Shown: piece after piece, positions 55,734-64,000 of the stretch
Position numbering within the stretch: the stretch's first letter is position 1
Layout of the letters: each line of letters opens with the position of its first letter
Assembly (NCBI RefSeq): GCF_020531845.1
Contig: NZ_JAJAVF010000001.1
Coordinates: 1-64,000 of the forward strand
Reading direction: 5' to 3'
Length of the DNA: 64,000 nt
Source of the DNA: Methylobacillus methanolivorans
GTDB lineage: Bacteria > Pseudomonadota > Gammaproteobacteria > Burkholderiales > Methylophilaceae
Notes under the pieces: generated by a model
Seen by the model: the letters and a program-made list of their open reading frames with translations, nothing else
Database searches by the model: none
What the model was told of the DNA's origin: nothing
Position numbers and translations under genes: made by a program

Positions 55734-56399
55734 ATGCGTGACTTCCAATTACTTGGCATGCTTACTTTATCAACGATTTTGTTGGGCGCTTGCTCAACAA
55801 CACCGACTGTTTCCAGCTCGCAATTGCGGCAGAAATTAACGGATAGCCGTGTTGTGGTTTCTTCTGTCGCAGGTAGTGTATTGGGTAGCGGAGGAAATGC
55901 GGGGAATATGCAGCAGTTGCAGAATAATATGCAAATTTCTCAGCAATTCAGCCAACAGTTATATCAATCCTTACCACAAACCTACAAAGTAGGTTCTGGC
56001 CATGGTGCTGATTTGGCATTGGCAAAGAAAGTGTCTGATTATTTCAATCCTGAGAACGTATCATCCACAGAAAAAAGCCAGGAGATTCATATTTCAATCT
56101 CTGGATCATTATGGGAGCTAGGCTATATTTCCATGCTCACCAGTCAAGATTATGCGCTGAACTATGGCATGCACTTCCTCATCAAAGAAAAACAGGGTGA
56201 CAAGTTCAAGGTACTGGCTGTCATGCATTGCGCAGGTTCTGCCAAGGAGAAGATGGAGCTTGATGCTTGGAAAGCCAATGCTTATGCGAAAGTGAATGAG
56301 GCTGCCACAACGATTGTGGATAAATGCTTTAACGACTTTATTGCATTTTCTGGGCTACCACTCTCCACGAAGATGGCAAGTGCCAACCTCAAATATTAA
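55734..56399 (+). CDS. lipoprotein under riboswitch control
   Basis: A 221-residue lipoprotein: signal LLGMLTLSTILLGAC with Cys at residue 20. The mature part has a Gln/Asn-rich helix (NMQQLQNNMQISQQFSQQLYQ), then a globular part with SISGSLWELGYISMLTSQDYALNYGMHFLI and Cys-containing loops. Family not recognised. A clear AAAGGGG site precedes the ATG. As the first gene after a c-di-GMP aptamer it may function in the surface-attached state. Confidence 0.75.
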   Translation: MRDFQLLGMLTLSTILLGACSTTPTVSSSQLRQKLTDSRVVVSSVAGSVLGSGGNAGNMQQLQNNMQISQQFSQQLYQSLPQTYKVGSGHGADLALAKKVSDYFNPENVSSTEKSQEIHISISGSLWELGYISMLTSQDYALNYGMHFLIKEKQGDKFKVLAVMHCAGSAKEKMELDAWKANAYAKVNEAATTIVDKCFNDFIAFSGLPLSTKMASANLKY

Positions 56400-56467
56400 G
56401 CCAGTCTTCTTCACTCAGGTGGGCAATATTAGCCTACCGAAAAATGTAAATATAGGTCAACAATACC

Positions 56468-57001
56468 ATGAAGAGGAATATCATTTTCCTTGTTTTATTC
56501 AGTTTGACTGCATGTAAAACTCCTGCCCCAACTTATCGATTTTCTGACACATCAACACCGCATGCTGAGGTGTCATTTTCATCAAACTTTACATTGCATA
56601 CCCACTTCTCAGTCGATATCGAAGATGCAGAAAAAAATGTGTGCCGCGACTATAAAACAGTGGGGTATTTACTCTACGATGACTCCATTTTCTTGTATGA
56701 CAAATCGAATAAGTCCATCAAGATTAATGTACCGGCGAACAAGGAAATATCCGTGCAGGGCCTGCATCGCTTCAACGATCCCGCTTATCATGCCAATTGT
56801 GGGCCTATCATCGCGTCATTTACCCCTGAGCCAGGTGCCAAATACCAGGTTTTGTTTGCCAATGTAGGGGTAATTCCCAAGCTTACATTTGGTAGCAGCG
56901 TTCCCCTATCGTGCAGGCTGGTCGTGAGTCGCATCGATACCCATGGGGAGGAGACTGTCATCCCAGTAAAAGCGCTTCCACCTTGTAACAAGAGCCGTTA
57001 G
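56468..57001 (+). CDS. lipoprotein of unknown function
   Basis: A 177-residue lipoprotein with a short signal (IIFLVLFSLTAC, Cys at 16). The mature part is beta-rich with Cys in NVCRDY, ANCGPI, LSCRLV and PPCNKSR, which could form two disulphides. No known family seen. It lies 68 bp after the previous lipoprotein on the same strand and probably shares its transcript. Confidence 0.7.
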   Translation: MKRNIIFLVLFSLTACKTPAPTYRFSDTSTPHAEVSFSSNFTLHTHFSVDIEDAEKNVCRDYKTVGYLLYDDSIFLYDKSNKSIKINVPANKEISVQGLHRFNDPAYHANCGPIIASFTPEPGAKYQVLFANVGVIPKLTFGSSVPLSCRLVVSRIDTHGEETVIPVKALPPCNKSR

Positions 57002-57060
57002 TCGCTAGACCTCCGTGTTTTCCAGCCATTCATCACCACTTGATCACCAGAAACTTCATC

Positions 57061-57381
57061 ATGAAAAAACCGCTGAATTATTTCATCTTATCGACGTTAG
57101 CGATACTCACCGGCTGTGGAATCTTCCCCCACATCAATTGCAATAAAGTCCCGGATTTAAGAGTTGGCATGACCGAAACTGAGCTTGTTAAGTTGATGGG
57201 TGAACCTTACTTTCAGAGCCTTTCCATCAAGAGCGGAACAATCGAGGCAAAAATCCTGGGCTGGCAAAACAAGGAGTCGCCAGTGGAATCTAGCGATTTA
57301 TTACGCGTCAATATTGATAGCCAAGGAAAAGTCATTGATTATTCAGGAAAATGTACCGGGCAACCTGTTCATCCGCACTGA
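57061..57381 (+). CDS. small lipoprotein with a BamE/SmpA-like motif
   Basis: 106 residues from the ATG at 57061; an in-frame upstream ATG adds 7 residues. Signal NYFILSTLAILTGC, then PDLRVGMTETELVKLMGEPYF. This resembles the RxGMTxxEVxxLLGxP core of BamE/SmpA-type lipoproteins. The partner complex is unknown. It is the third lipoprotein in the row, followed by a hairpin. Confidence 0.65.
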   Translation: MKKPLNYFILSTLAILTGCGIFPHINCNKVPDLRVGMTETELVKLMGEPYFQSLSIKSGTIEAKILGWQNKESPVESSDLLRVNIDSQGKVIDYSGKCTGQPVHPH

Positions 57382-57440
57382 TCTAGCGCCCATGCATCAA
57401 CGCATGGCATCCATCTGCACCAAATCTTGACGATTTCTCA

Positions 57441-57484
57441 TGGTGGCGTGATCAACGCCGCCCTGCCGTTGATCACGCCATTTC
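57441..57484 (+). terminator. hairpin terminator after the lipoprotein trio
   Basis: A 14-bp perfect stem (57444-57457 with 57467-57480) with only a short TTT tail. It separates the lipoprotein genes from the transglutaminase cluster. Confidence 0.6.
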
Positions 57485-58193
57485 AGCTGGTATCGATTGT
57501 GCTAGAGTCTTTTCATCCCCGATGAATTGAAGGCCTTCCCGTTATGGCGATTCGTGTCGCGTTGCATCACAAAACGAGTTACAAGTTCGATCGCCTGGTT
57601 AATCTCTCACCGCACGAGGTCAGGCTGAAGCCTGCGGCGCATGCGCGTACGCCGGTGTTGTCTTACTCGCTATCGGTGACGCCGGAGCATCACTTCATCA
57701 ATTGGCAGCAAGACCCTTACGGCAATTACATTGCGCGCCATGTATTCCCCGAAAAGGTGCGCGAGTTAGCGTTTACGGTCGATCTTGTGGCGGATATGAC
57801 GGTGATCAATCCGTTCGACTTTTTTGTCGAGAAGTTTGCCGAACAGTTTCCCTTTGCTTACACCGAGCAATTGCAATATGAACTCAGCCCTTACCTGAAG
57901 CCGGAGCCTGCATGCGCGCTGCTGCTTGAATGGATTGCTGCAGCCAAGCAGGCATTGCTGACCAAGGATATCCAGACTTCGCATTTCCTCGTGGCGTTGA
58001 ATCAGCAGCTGCAAAGTGATATTGGCTACACCGTGCGCATGGAGCCTGGAGTACAGACACCAGAGCAAACATTGACCAAGCGGCTTGGCTCTTGCCGCGA
58101 CAGTGCCTGGCTGCTGGTGCAGATATTGCGCCATCTCGGGCTGGCAGCGCGTTTTGTCTCGGGTTACCTGATCCAGCTCACGCCAGATATCAA
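57485..58193 (+). repeat. direct repeat copy 2 (intact transglutaminase gene start)
   Basis: Matching partner of 53374-54079. The two copies differ at many scattered positions, one codon in length, and both keep the frame open. This points to an old duplication or to import from a relative, not to a recent tandem event. Confidence 0.85.
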
Positions 58194-60834
58194 GGCGCTG
58201 GATGGCCCAAGTGGCACAGACGTTGATTTCACCGACCTGCACGCCTGGGCGGAGGTTTATATCCCTGGTGCTGGCTGGATAGGCTTGGACCCAACCTCGG
58301 GCCTATTGGCAGGTGAGGGGCATATTCCGCTCGCCTGTACCGCCATGCCCTCCTCGGCTGCGCCGGTCACGGGCTTCACCGATGTGTGCGAGGTGGAGTT
58401 CGTGCATGAGATGAAGATCACACGTATTCATGAAGACCCTCGCGTGACCAAGCCCTATAGCGAGGAAGACTGGCAGAAGATAGACGCGCTGGGCCACCTG
58501 GTGGATGCCGACCTGGCACGGCATGACGTGCGCCTGACCCAGGGAGGGGAGCCGACGTTTGTTTCGGTGGATGACATGGAAGGTGCGGAATGGAATACGC
58601 AGGCACTGGGCGACAAGAAGCGCGAGCTGGCGGGCAAGCTCGCCACTCGACTCAAGGACAAGTTTGCCCAGGGTGGCCTGCTGCATTATGGGCAAGGCAA
58701 ATGGTATCCCGGTGAGCCGTTGCCGCGCTGGGCGCTGAATATATTCTGGCGGCTGGACGGCAAGCCGATCTGGAAAGATGCCTCGCTGTTTTCTGACGAG
58801 CACTACCCCGAGCGCTATACGATAGCCGAGGCTACAGCTTTCAGCGCCACCCTGGTCAAGCAACTGGGCTTGCCAGCGACATGCATTATCCCGGCGTATG
58901 AAGATGTGATGCAGCAGGTAGTGCTGGAACAAAGCCTGCCGGACAATATCGACCCGCTCAAGGCCAGCCTCAAGGATAGCGCAGAGCGGCGCAAACTCGC
59001 CAAGCTGCTGGAAACAGGCCTAGGCGAGGCCGTGGGCTATGTCATTCCGCTCAAGCCCGAGCCAGTCAACAAATCTACCACACAATGGATCACCAGCTCA
59101 TGGCCGTTGCGACGCGAGCATTTGTACCTGCTGGCGGGCGACTCGCCCATGGGCCTGCGCCTGCCGCTGGCTTCGCTGCCATGGGTGCTTCCCGAGGAAT
59201 TGGAGGCGGAATTTCCCATCGACCCCTTTGATGAAACAGACAGCCTGGCCGATCAGCCAGCCTCGACCAGACAGGGAAAATCACGGCTGGAAAAACCCAA
59301 GGCGCGAGAGGTGATCCACACCGCGCTATGCGTGCAAGTCCGCAACGGCAGGCTGCATGTGTTCATGCCGCCCGTGACGCGGCTGGAGGATTATCTCGCG
59401 CTGGTCAGCGCAGTGGAGGCCAGCGCAGCCAAGCTCAAGCTGAAGTTGTGGCTGGAAGGTTATACGCCGCCCAGGGATGCGCGCATCAGCATGCTCAGCG
59501 TCACGCCTGATCCTGGCGTGATCGAAGTAAATATCCATCCAGCGAACTCATGGAAAGAGCTCAGCCACACTATTACCACGCTCTATGAAGAGGCACGCCA
59601 GACGCGGCTGGGCACGGAGAAATTCATGCTCGATGGGCGGCACACGGGCACTGGCGGCGGCAACCACGTCACGCTGGGCGGGGCAACACCGGCTGACAGC
59701 CCCATGCTGCGCCGCCCGGATGTGTTGAAAAGCCTGATTACCTATTGGCAAAACCACCCGGCACTCTCCTACCTGTTTGCCGGCACCTTCATCGGCCCCA
59801 CCAGCCAGTCACCACGCGTGGATGAGGCGCGTGATGACAATCTCTATGAGCTCTCCATCGCCTTCCAGCAAATGGAAAAAGCGCTGCCGGACGCCAAGGA
59901 AAGTGACCGGCCCTGGCTGGTGGACCGCCTGCTGCGCAACCTGCTGGTGGATCTCACCGGCAATACGCACCGGGCAGAGTTCTCCATCGACAAGCTCTAC
60001 TCGCCGGACGGCCCTACCGGCCGCCTGGGCATCGTCGAGTTCCGCGCCTTCGAGATGCCGCCGCATGCGCGCATGAGCTTGTTGCAGGCATTGCTGCTGC
60101 GTGCCCTGGTCGCACGCTTCTGGAAAACGCCTTATACCGGCAAGCTGGTGCATTGGGGCACCGAGCTGCACGACCGCTGGATGCTGCCGCATTTCATCGC
60201 GCAGGATATTGCCGATGTGGTGCAAGACCTGCGCCGTGCGGGCTATGCCTTTGAGCGGCACTGGTTCGACCCGTTCATCGAGTTCCGCTTCCCCCGCTAT
60301 GGCACGGTAGCTTACGAAGGCGTGGAGTTGGAGCTGCGCCAGGCCATCGAGCCCTGGCACGTGCTGGGCGAGGAAATGAGTGGTGGCGGCACTGCGCGCT
60401 ATGTGGATTCATCGGTGGAACGCATGCAGTTGCGCGTGCGCGGCCTCACTGAATCGCGCCACATCGTCACTTGCAATGGCCGCCCCTTGCCATTGCAGCC
60501 CACCGGGCAAGCCGGGGAATATGTCGCCGGTGTGCGCTTCCGCGCCTGGGATCCATGGTCTGCGCTGCACCCCACCATCAAGCCGCATGCGCCCTTGGTC
60601 TTCGACCTGGTGGATACCTGGGGTGGCCGCGCCATTGGCGGCTGCACCTATCATGTCTCTCACCCGGGCGGGCGCAATTACGCCACTTTCCCGGTGAATG
60701 CACTGGAAGCAGAAGCGCGCCGTTTTACCCGCTTCTGGGATCATGGCCACACTGCTGGCGAGATGAAAATCCCCGACGAGGCGCGCAACCCCAGCTTCCC
60801 GTTTACCCTAGACCTGCGATGGCAAGATGGTTAA
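57544..60834 (+). CDS. transglutaminase-like protein with DUF2126
   Basis: A 1096-residue cytosolic protein. Residues 1-85 are the bacterial transglutaminase N-domain. Residues 160-275 are the transglutaminase core: Cys in LGSCRDSAWLLVQILRHLGL, His in DLHAWAEVYIPG, Asp in GLDPTSG. The triad is intact. The rest is DUF2126 (GLRLPLASLPWVLPEELEAEFP, GTGGGNHVTLGGATPADSP). Such genes travel with CP-ATP-grasp, alpha-E and a second transglutaminase, and sometimes with the Anbu proteasome-like gene; the system is predicted to ligate or cleave peptide-like bonds. Substrate unknown. It overlaps the next gene by 8 bp. Confidence 0.9.
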   Translation: MAIRVALHHKTSYKFDRLVNLSPHEVRLKPAAHARTPVLSYSLSVTPEHHFINWQQDPYGNYIARHVFPEKVRELAFTVDLVADMTVINPFDFFVEKFAEQFPFAYTEQLQYELSPYLKPEPACALLLEWIAAAKQALLTKDIQTSHFLVALNQQLQSDIGYTVRMEPGVQTPEQTLTKRLGSCRDSAWLLVQILRHLGLAARFVSGYLIQLTPDIKALDGPSGTDVDFTDLHAWAEVYIPGAGWIGLDPTSGLLAGEGHIPLACTAMPSSAAPVTGFTDVCEVEFVHEMKITRIHEDPRVTKPYSEEDWQKIDALGHLVDADLARHDVRLTQGGEPTFVSVDDMEGAEWNTQALGDKKRELAGKLATRLKDKFAQGGLLHYGQGKWYPGEPLPRWALNIFWRLDGKPIWKDASLFSDEHYPERYTIAEATAFSATLVKQLGLPATCIIPAYEDVMQQVVLEQSLPDNIDPLKASLKDSAERRKLAKLLETGLGEAVGYVIPLKPEPVNKSTTQWITSSWPLRREHLYLLAGDSPMGLRLPLASLPWVLPEELEAEFPIDPFDETDSLADQPASTRQGKSRLEKPKAREVIHTALCVQVRNGRLHVFMPPVTRLEDYLALVSAVEASAAKLKLKLWLEGYTPPRDARISMLSVTPDPGVIEVNIHPANSWKELSHTITTLYEEARQTRLGTEKFMLDGRHTGTGGGNHVTLGGATPADSPMLRRPDVLKSLITYWQNHPALSYLFAGTFIGPTSQSPRVDEARDDNLYELSIAFQQMEKALPDAKESDRPWLVDRLLRNLLVDLTGNTHRAEFSIDKLYSPDGPTGRLGIVEFRAFEMPPHARMSLLQALLLRALVARFWKTPYTGKLVHWGTELHDRWMLPHFIAQDIADVVQDLRRAGYAFERHWFDPFIEFRFPRYGTVAYEGVELELRQAIEPWHVLGEEMSGGGTARYVDSSVERMQLRVRGLTESRHIVTCNGRPLPLQPTGQAGEYVAGVRFRAWDPWSALHPTIKPHAPLVFDLVDTWGGRAIGGCTYHVSHPGGRNYATFPVNALEAEARRFTRFWDHGHTAGEMKIPDEARNPSFPFTLDLRWQDG

Positions 60835-63460
60835 TATCGACCATACCCCCTCGCCATCAGACAACGCACCTCGCATGTTGCATCCACTCTTGCAGACATA
60901 TCCATCGCAGCAGCACCAGCGCCATGACGAGTTGATGCTGCCCACTGGCCAGCCAAGGGAACACTGGCAGGCGCTGATCGAGACACTGGAGTCGCTATCG
61001 CCGGAACAGATGCGCCAGCGCGTAGATGCCATCGCCCATCAGGTGCGTGAAAATGGTGTGACCTATAACGTCTATGCCGACACCAAGGGCCTGCAACGCC
61101 CGTGGGGGCTGGATATCCTGCCCTTCATCCTGCCACAGGAAGAATGGCAGGCCATCGAAGCAGCAGTCATCCAGCGCGCCACGCTGATGAATGCCATCCT
61201 CAACGACATTTACGGCCCGCAGCAGCTCATGCGTGATGGCCTGCTGCCGCCAGCGCTGGTGCACGGGCATGCGGGCTTTCTGCGCCCCTGCCATGGCATT
61301 CGCCTGCCGGACGATTATGCCCTGCATCTCTATGCCGTCGACATGGCGCGCTCACCCGACGGGCAGTGGTGGGTGGTGGGCGACCGCACCCAGGCGCCAT
61401 CCGGGGCCGGATATGCGCTGGAAAACCGCGTGATCATCTCCAGCGCGTTTCCTGAACTGTTCCGCGACCTCAACGTGCAACGGCTGGGCGGCTTCTTCTC
61501 CAGCATGCGCGACAGCCTGGCCTATTGGGGCCGCCAGGTAGCCGCCACCCAAAGCGCCAACTACCCGCAGCTCAGCCCGCTGGGCGAAGGTGAGCACCCG
61601 CTCATCGTGCTGCTGACACCAGGCCCGTACAACGAAACCTATCACGAGCAATCCTACCTGGCGGGCTACCTGGGTTTCCCCTTGGTGCAGGGCAGCGATC
61701 TCACGGTGCGCAACGGCATCGTCTGGATGAAAACGTTATCCGGCCTGCGGCCTGTCCATGCCATCCTCAGGCGTCTGGATGATGACTTCTGCGACCCGCT
61801 GGAGCTCAACCCAGATTCTTTGCTAGGCATCCCCGGCCTCACCGATGCTGCGCGGCGCGGCAATGTGCTGATTGCCAACAGCCTCGGCTCCAACCTGCTT
61901 CAGACCGGCGCCCTGCTTGGTTTCCTGCCCAACCTGTGCCAGCACCTGCTGGGGCAATCGCTGCTTATGCCTTCTGTCGCCACCTGGTGGTGCGGCGAAC
62001 CCGCCGCGCTGGAAACCGTGATCGCCAATATGCACAAGTTGGTGATCAAGCCGGCTTTCCCGCAAATCCGCGAAGTACCTATTTTCGGCGAGGACCTTTC
62101 CCCGGAACAACGCATCGAATTGGAACAAAAACTGCGCAACAATCCGCAGAACTATGTCGCTCAGGAACAGGTGGAAATCTCGCAGGCCCCGGTCTGGAAC
62201 GAGCAGCAGCCTGCCCTCAATGCGCTGGCGATTGGCCTACGCGTTTATGCCTGCGCCACGCCGCAAGGCTATGTCGTCATGCCAGGCGGGCTCACCCGCG
62301 TCGGTAGCACCCAGGATGAGCGCGTACTCAGCATGCAGCGCGGCGGCACCAGTAAAGACACCTGGATCATCTCGCCCGGCCACAACGATTACCGCAGCCT
62401 GTTGCGCAAGCCCACCTCCAGCCGCGACTTGATCCACAGTAATGTGCACCTCTCAAGCCGAATGGTGGAAAACCTGTTCTGGTTTGGCCGCTACAGCGTA
62501 CGCAATCATCACTACACCCGGCTTCTGCGGACTGCGATCCACCGCCTGCTGGAGTTTTCCAGCGATCACCGCAGCGCAGAATGGCCTACCATCCAGGCCT
62601 TGTGCACATGGTATGGCCTCATGGCAATAGAAACTTCACCTGAATCAGAAGACGCGCGCGCGGCTGATCTGGATGATGAATCTATCGAGGCACTGCTGAT
62701 CTCCGGCATTTTCTCGATTGAGCCGGGGCAACCCAGCCTGGCGAACCATATGCAGCAATTCTTTAACCTGGCATTCAACTTACGTGAGCGCTTGTCCAGC
62801 GATAACTGGCGCAGCATTAACCAGATGGTCAAGCGTTTCAGCAGTGTACCCCTGCAAAGCCCGACACTGGCCGATGCCATATTGCTGCTAGACGAAACCT
62901 CGACCTCACTGGTTACCCTGGCCGGGTTTTCGCTGGATGGCATGACGCGTGACCAGGGCTGGCGCTTTTTGTCGATCGGGCGTCGCATCGAGCGGCTGCA
63001 ATTGCTCTGCACCCTGCTGCGCAATGCCTTGCTTATGCCCGCGGAAAGCAATCTGGAATGGATGCTGGAACTGTGTGATAGCATCGTCACCTATCGCTCA
63101 CGCTATGCGGCACAAGCCGAATGGCTGCCAGCGCTGGATTTGCTGCTGCTGGATGAAAACAATCCCAACTCCATGGCTTTCCAGCTAAAGGGATTAATCA
63201 AATACCTGTCACAGATTTCCGCCAACTACGGCAGCGGTGGTGAAGCCCCCTTCATCGAGCAGTTATCAAGACTGCGCTCCCTTGATCCTGACACACAACT
63301 CGCCCCAGGCAATCCTGAGTTGATTGCGTGGTTGAATGACACCTTCAATACCAGTGTCAGTTTGTCAGATGCCCTGAGCCATCGCTTCTTCAGCTATTCC
63401 GGCACATGGCAGGAACATTTACAAAAAAACAATGCCCAGCAGGCTCCCCTGCACTTCTAG
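60827..63460 (+). CDS. circularly permuted ATP-grasp / alpha-E domain protein
   Basis: An 877-residue fusion. Residues 60-520 form a type-2 circularly permuted ATP-grasp: GVTYNVYADTKGLQRPWGLD, YALENRVIISSAFPELF, and the VMPGGLTRVG segment. From about 550 to the end is an alpha-E (DUF403) helical domain (SSRMVENLFWFGRYSVRNHHYTRLLR). ATP-grasp enzymes of this type are predicted peptide ligases. The fusion of the two domains, normally two separate genes, is worth noting. It overlaps the transglutaminase gene and stops 3 bp before the next start. Confidence 0.9.
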   Translation: MVNIDHTPSPSDNAPRMLHPLLQTYPSQQHQRHDELMLPTGQPREHWQALIETLESLSPEQMRQRVDAIAHQVRENGVTYNVYADTKGLQRPWGLDILPFILPQEEWQAIEAAVIQRATLMNAILNDIYGPQQLMRDGLLPPALVHGHAGFLRPCHGIRLPDDYALHLYAVDMARSPDGQWWVVGDRTQAPSGAGYALENRVIISSAFPELFRDLNVQRLGGFFSSMRDSLAYWGRQVAATQSANYPQLSPLGEGEHPLIVLLTPGPYNETYHEQSYLAGYLGFPLVQGSDLTVRNGIVWMKTLSGLRPVHAILRRLDDDFCDPLELNPDSLLGIPGLTDAARRGNVLIANSLGSNLLQTGALLGFLPNLCQHLLGQSLLMPSVATWWCGEPAALETVIANMHKLVIKPAFPQIREVPIFGEDLSPEQRIELEQKLRNNPQNYVAQEQVEISQAPVWNEQQPALNALAIGLRVYACATPQGYVVMPGGLTRVGSTQDERVLSMQRGGTSKDTWIISPGHNDYRSLLRKPTSSRDLIHSNVHLSSRMVENLFWFGRYSVRNHHYTRLLRTAIHRLLEFSSDHRSAEWPTIQALCTWYGLMAIETSPESEDARAADLDDESIEALLISGIFSIEPGQPSLANHMQQFFNLAFNLRERLSSDNWRSINQMVKRFSSVPLQSPTLADAILLLDETSTSLVTLAGFSLDGMTRDQGWRFLSIGRRIERLQLLCTLLRNALLMPAESNLEWMLELCDSIVTYRSRYAAQAEWLPALDLLLLDENNPNSMAFQLKGLIKYLSQISANYGSGGEAPFIEQLSRLRSLDPDTQLAPGNPELIAWLNDTFNTSVSLSDALSHRFFSYSGTWQEHLQKNNAQQAPLHF

Positions 63461-63463
63461 TCT

Positions 63464-64000
63464 ATGCGCTTCCAGGTTTCCCACACCACCCACTATGACT
63501 ATGACTTCAATGTCACGCTGTCACAGCAGTTCCTGCACCTGACACCGCGCAGCTTCACGTTTCAGCAATGCCAGTCACACCAATTGGTGATAGACCCATT
63601 GCCTGAGGAGCGCCAGCAAAACCTGGATTACTTCGGCAACATCACCGACTATTTCTCGATACAGACACCACACCAGACACTCACCGTCAGCTCGTATACC
63701 GAAGTGCAGCTACTCCCCAGGCTGACGCTGGACGTGATGCAGAATAGCCGGGCCTGGGAATCGGTGCGGGATGAATTGAAGCTGGAGTATGTAAAAAATG
63801 TAGAAGCGCATGCCTACCTTTTTCCCTCGCCCCATATTGCATGCAGCGATGCCTTGGCTGACTACGCCCGGCAAAGCTTCACGCCTGGTCAGCAACTTAT
63901 TCCAGCTGCATTCAACCTGACCCAACGCATCTTCACCGAGTTTGAATTCGACCCCACCGCAACGGATGTCGGTACGCCTTTATCGCAAGTCTTAGCCAAC
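63464..64000 (+). CDS. transglutaminase family protein (partial, runs off the window)
   Basis: Starts with the ATG at 63464, 3 bp after the previous stop, and stays open to the window end (179 codons). It has the bacterial transglutaminase N-domain (FQVSHTTHYDYDFNVTLSQQFLHLTPRS) and the start of the core (FEFDPTATDVGTPLSQVLAN). The catalytic Cys segment, normally after this point, lies beyond the window. It is the third gene of the cluster and distinct from the 57544 protein. Confidence 0.88.
   Translation, partial: MRFQVSHTTHYDYDFNVTLSQQFLHLTPRSFTFQQCQSHQLVIDPLPEERQQNLDYFGNITDYFSIQTPHQTLTVSSYTEVQLLPRLTLDVMQNSRAWESVRDELKLEYVKNVEAHAYLFPSPHIACSDALADYARQSFTPGQQLIPAAFNLTQRIFTEFEFDPTATDVGTPLSQVLAN

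Overview
The window looks like a chromosomal segment of a betaproteobacterium. The gene content (yajC-secD-secF next to tgt, clpS-clpA, leuA, ribH-nusB, phoB-phoR, lpxH, class 2 pyrD) and the moderate GC content would fit the Nitrosomonadales/Methylophilaceae (Methylobacillus-like). That placement is inference from gene content and protein character, not from a search.

Positions 1-41,500 are mostly core genome: tRNA-Lys, ffh, a CcsA/YpjD-type cytochrome assembly protein, rnk, leuA, pssA, tgt, yajC-secD-secF, a CNNM/CBS transporter-like protein, clpS-clpA, pyrD, cysS, tandem cyclophilins, lpxH, nusB, ribH, tag, an OFA-type MFS carrier, and phoB-phoR behind a three-repeat Pho box. Small specialised islands sit among these. 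One is a membrane-anchored C13 (caspase-like) peptidase. Another is a ferredoxin-like gene and a four-helix membrane gene that share a palindromic operator. A heavy-metal RND efflux operon carries a PII-like gene and a structured leader candidate. A TPR protein and an L,D-transpeptidase end in the same C-terminal domain, and a FHA protein sits beside an HD-GYP protein.

Positions 41,519-57,480 are accessory. A cyclic-di-GMP-I (GEMM) riboswitch precedes a two-partner secretion pair: the TpsB transporter and a 2078-residue filamentous-haemagglutinin-like TpsA. TpsA overlaps a small Cys-rich lipoprotein gene. Downstream is a trail of displaced pieces: a start-less second copy of the TpsA C-terminal module followed by a 30-residue lipoprotein, the last 16 codons of a third copy followed by a 33-residue lipoprotein, and two more tiny lipoproteins. 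Two REP-associated tyrosine transposases (RAYTs) with perfect inverted-repeat ends, a TPR pseudogene and a truncated transglutaminase copy are mixed in. A second GEMM riboswitch then precedes three lipoprotein genes. The layout resembles orphan toxin/immunity modules of contact-dependent inhibition loci, but with lipoproteins in the partner position and c-di-GMP sensing in front. HD-GYP proteins usually degrade c-di-GMP, so the GAF/HD-GYP protein at 32-33.7 kb is a possible trans link to the two riboswitches (inference).

Positions 57,485-64,000 hold a conserved three-gene set: transglutaminase-DUF2126, circularly permuted ATP-grasp plus alpha-E, and a second transglutaminase that runs off the right edge. 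This set is predicted to make or remodel a peptide-like product. A 706-bp diverged copy of the start of its first gene lies 4.1 kb upstream, so the intervening accessory block is bounded by direct repeats.
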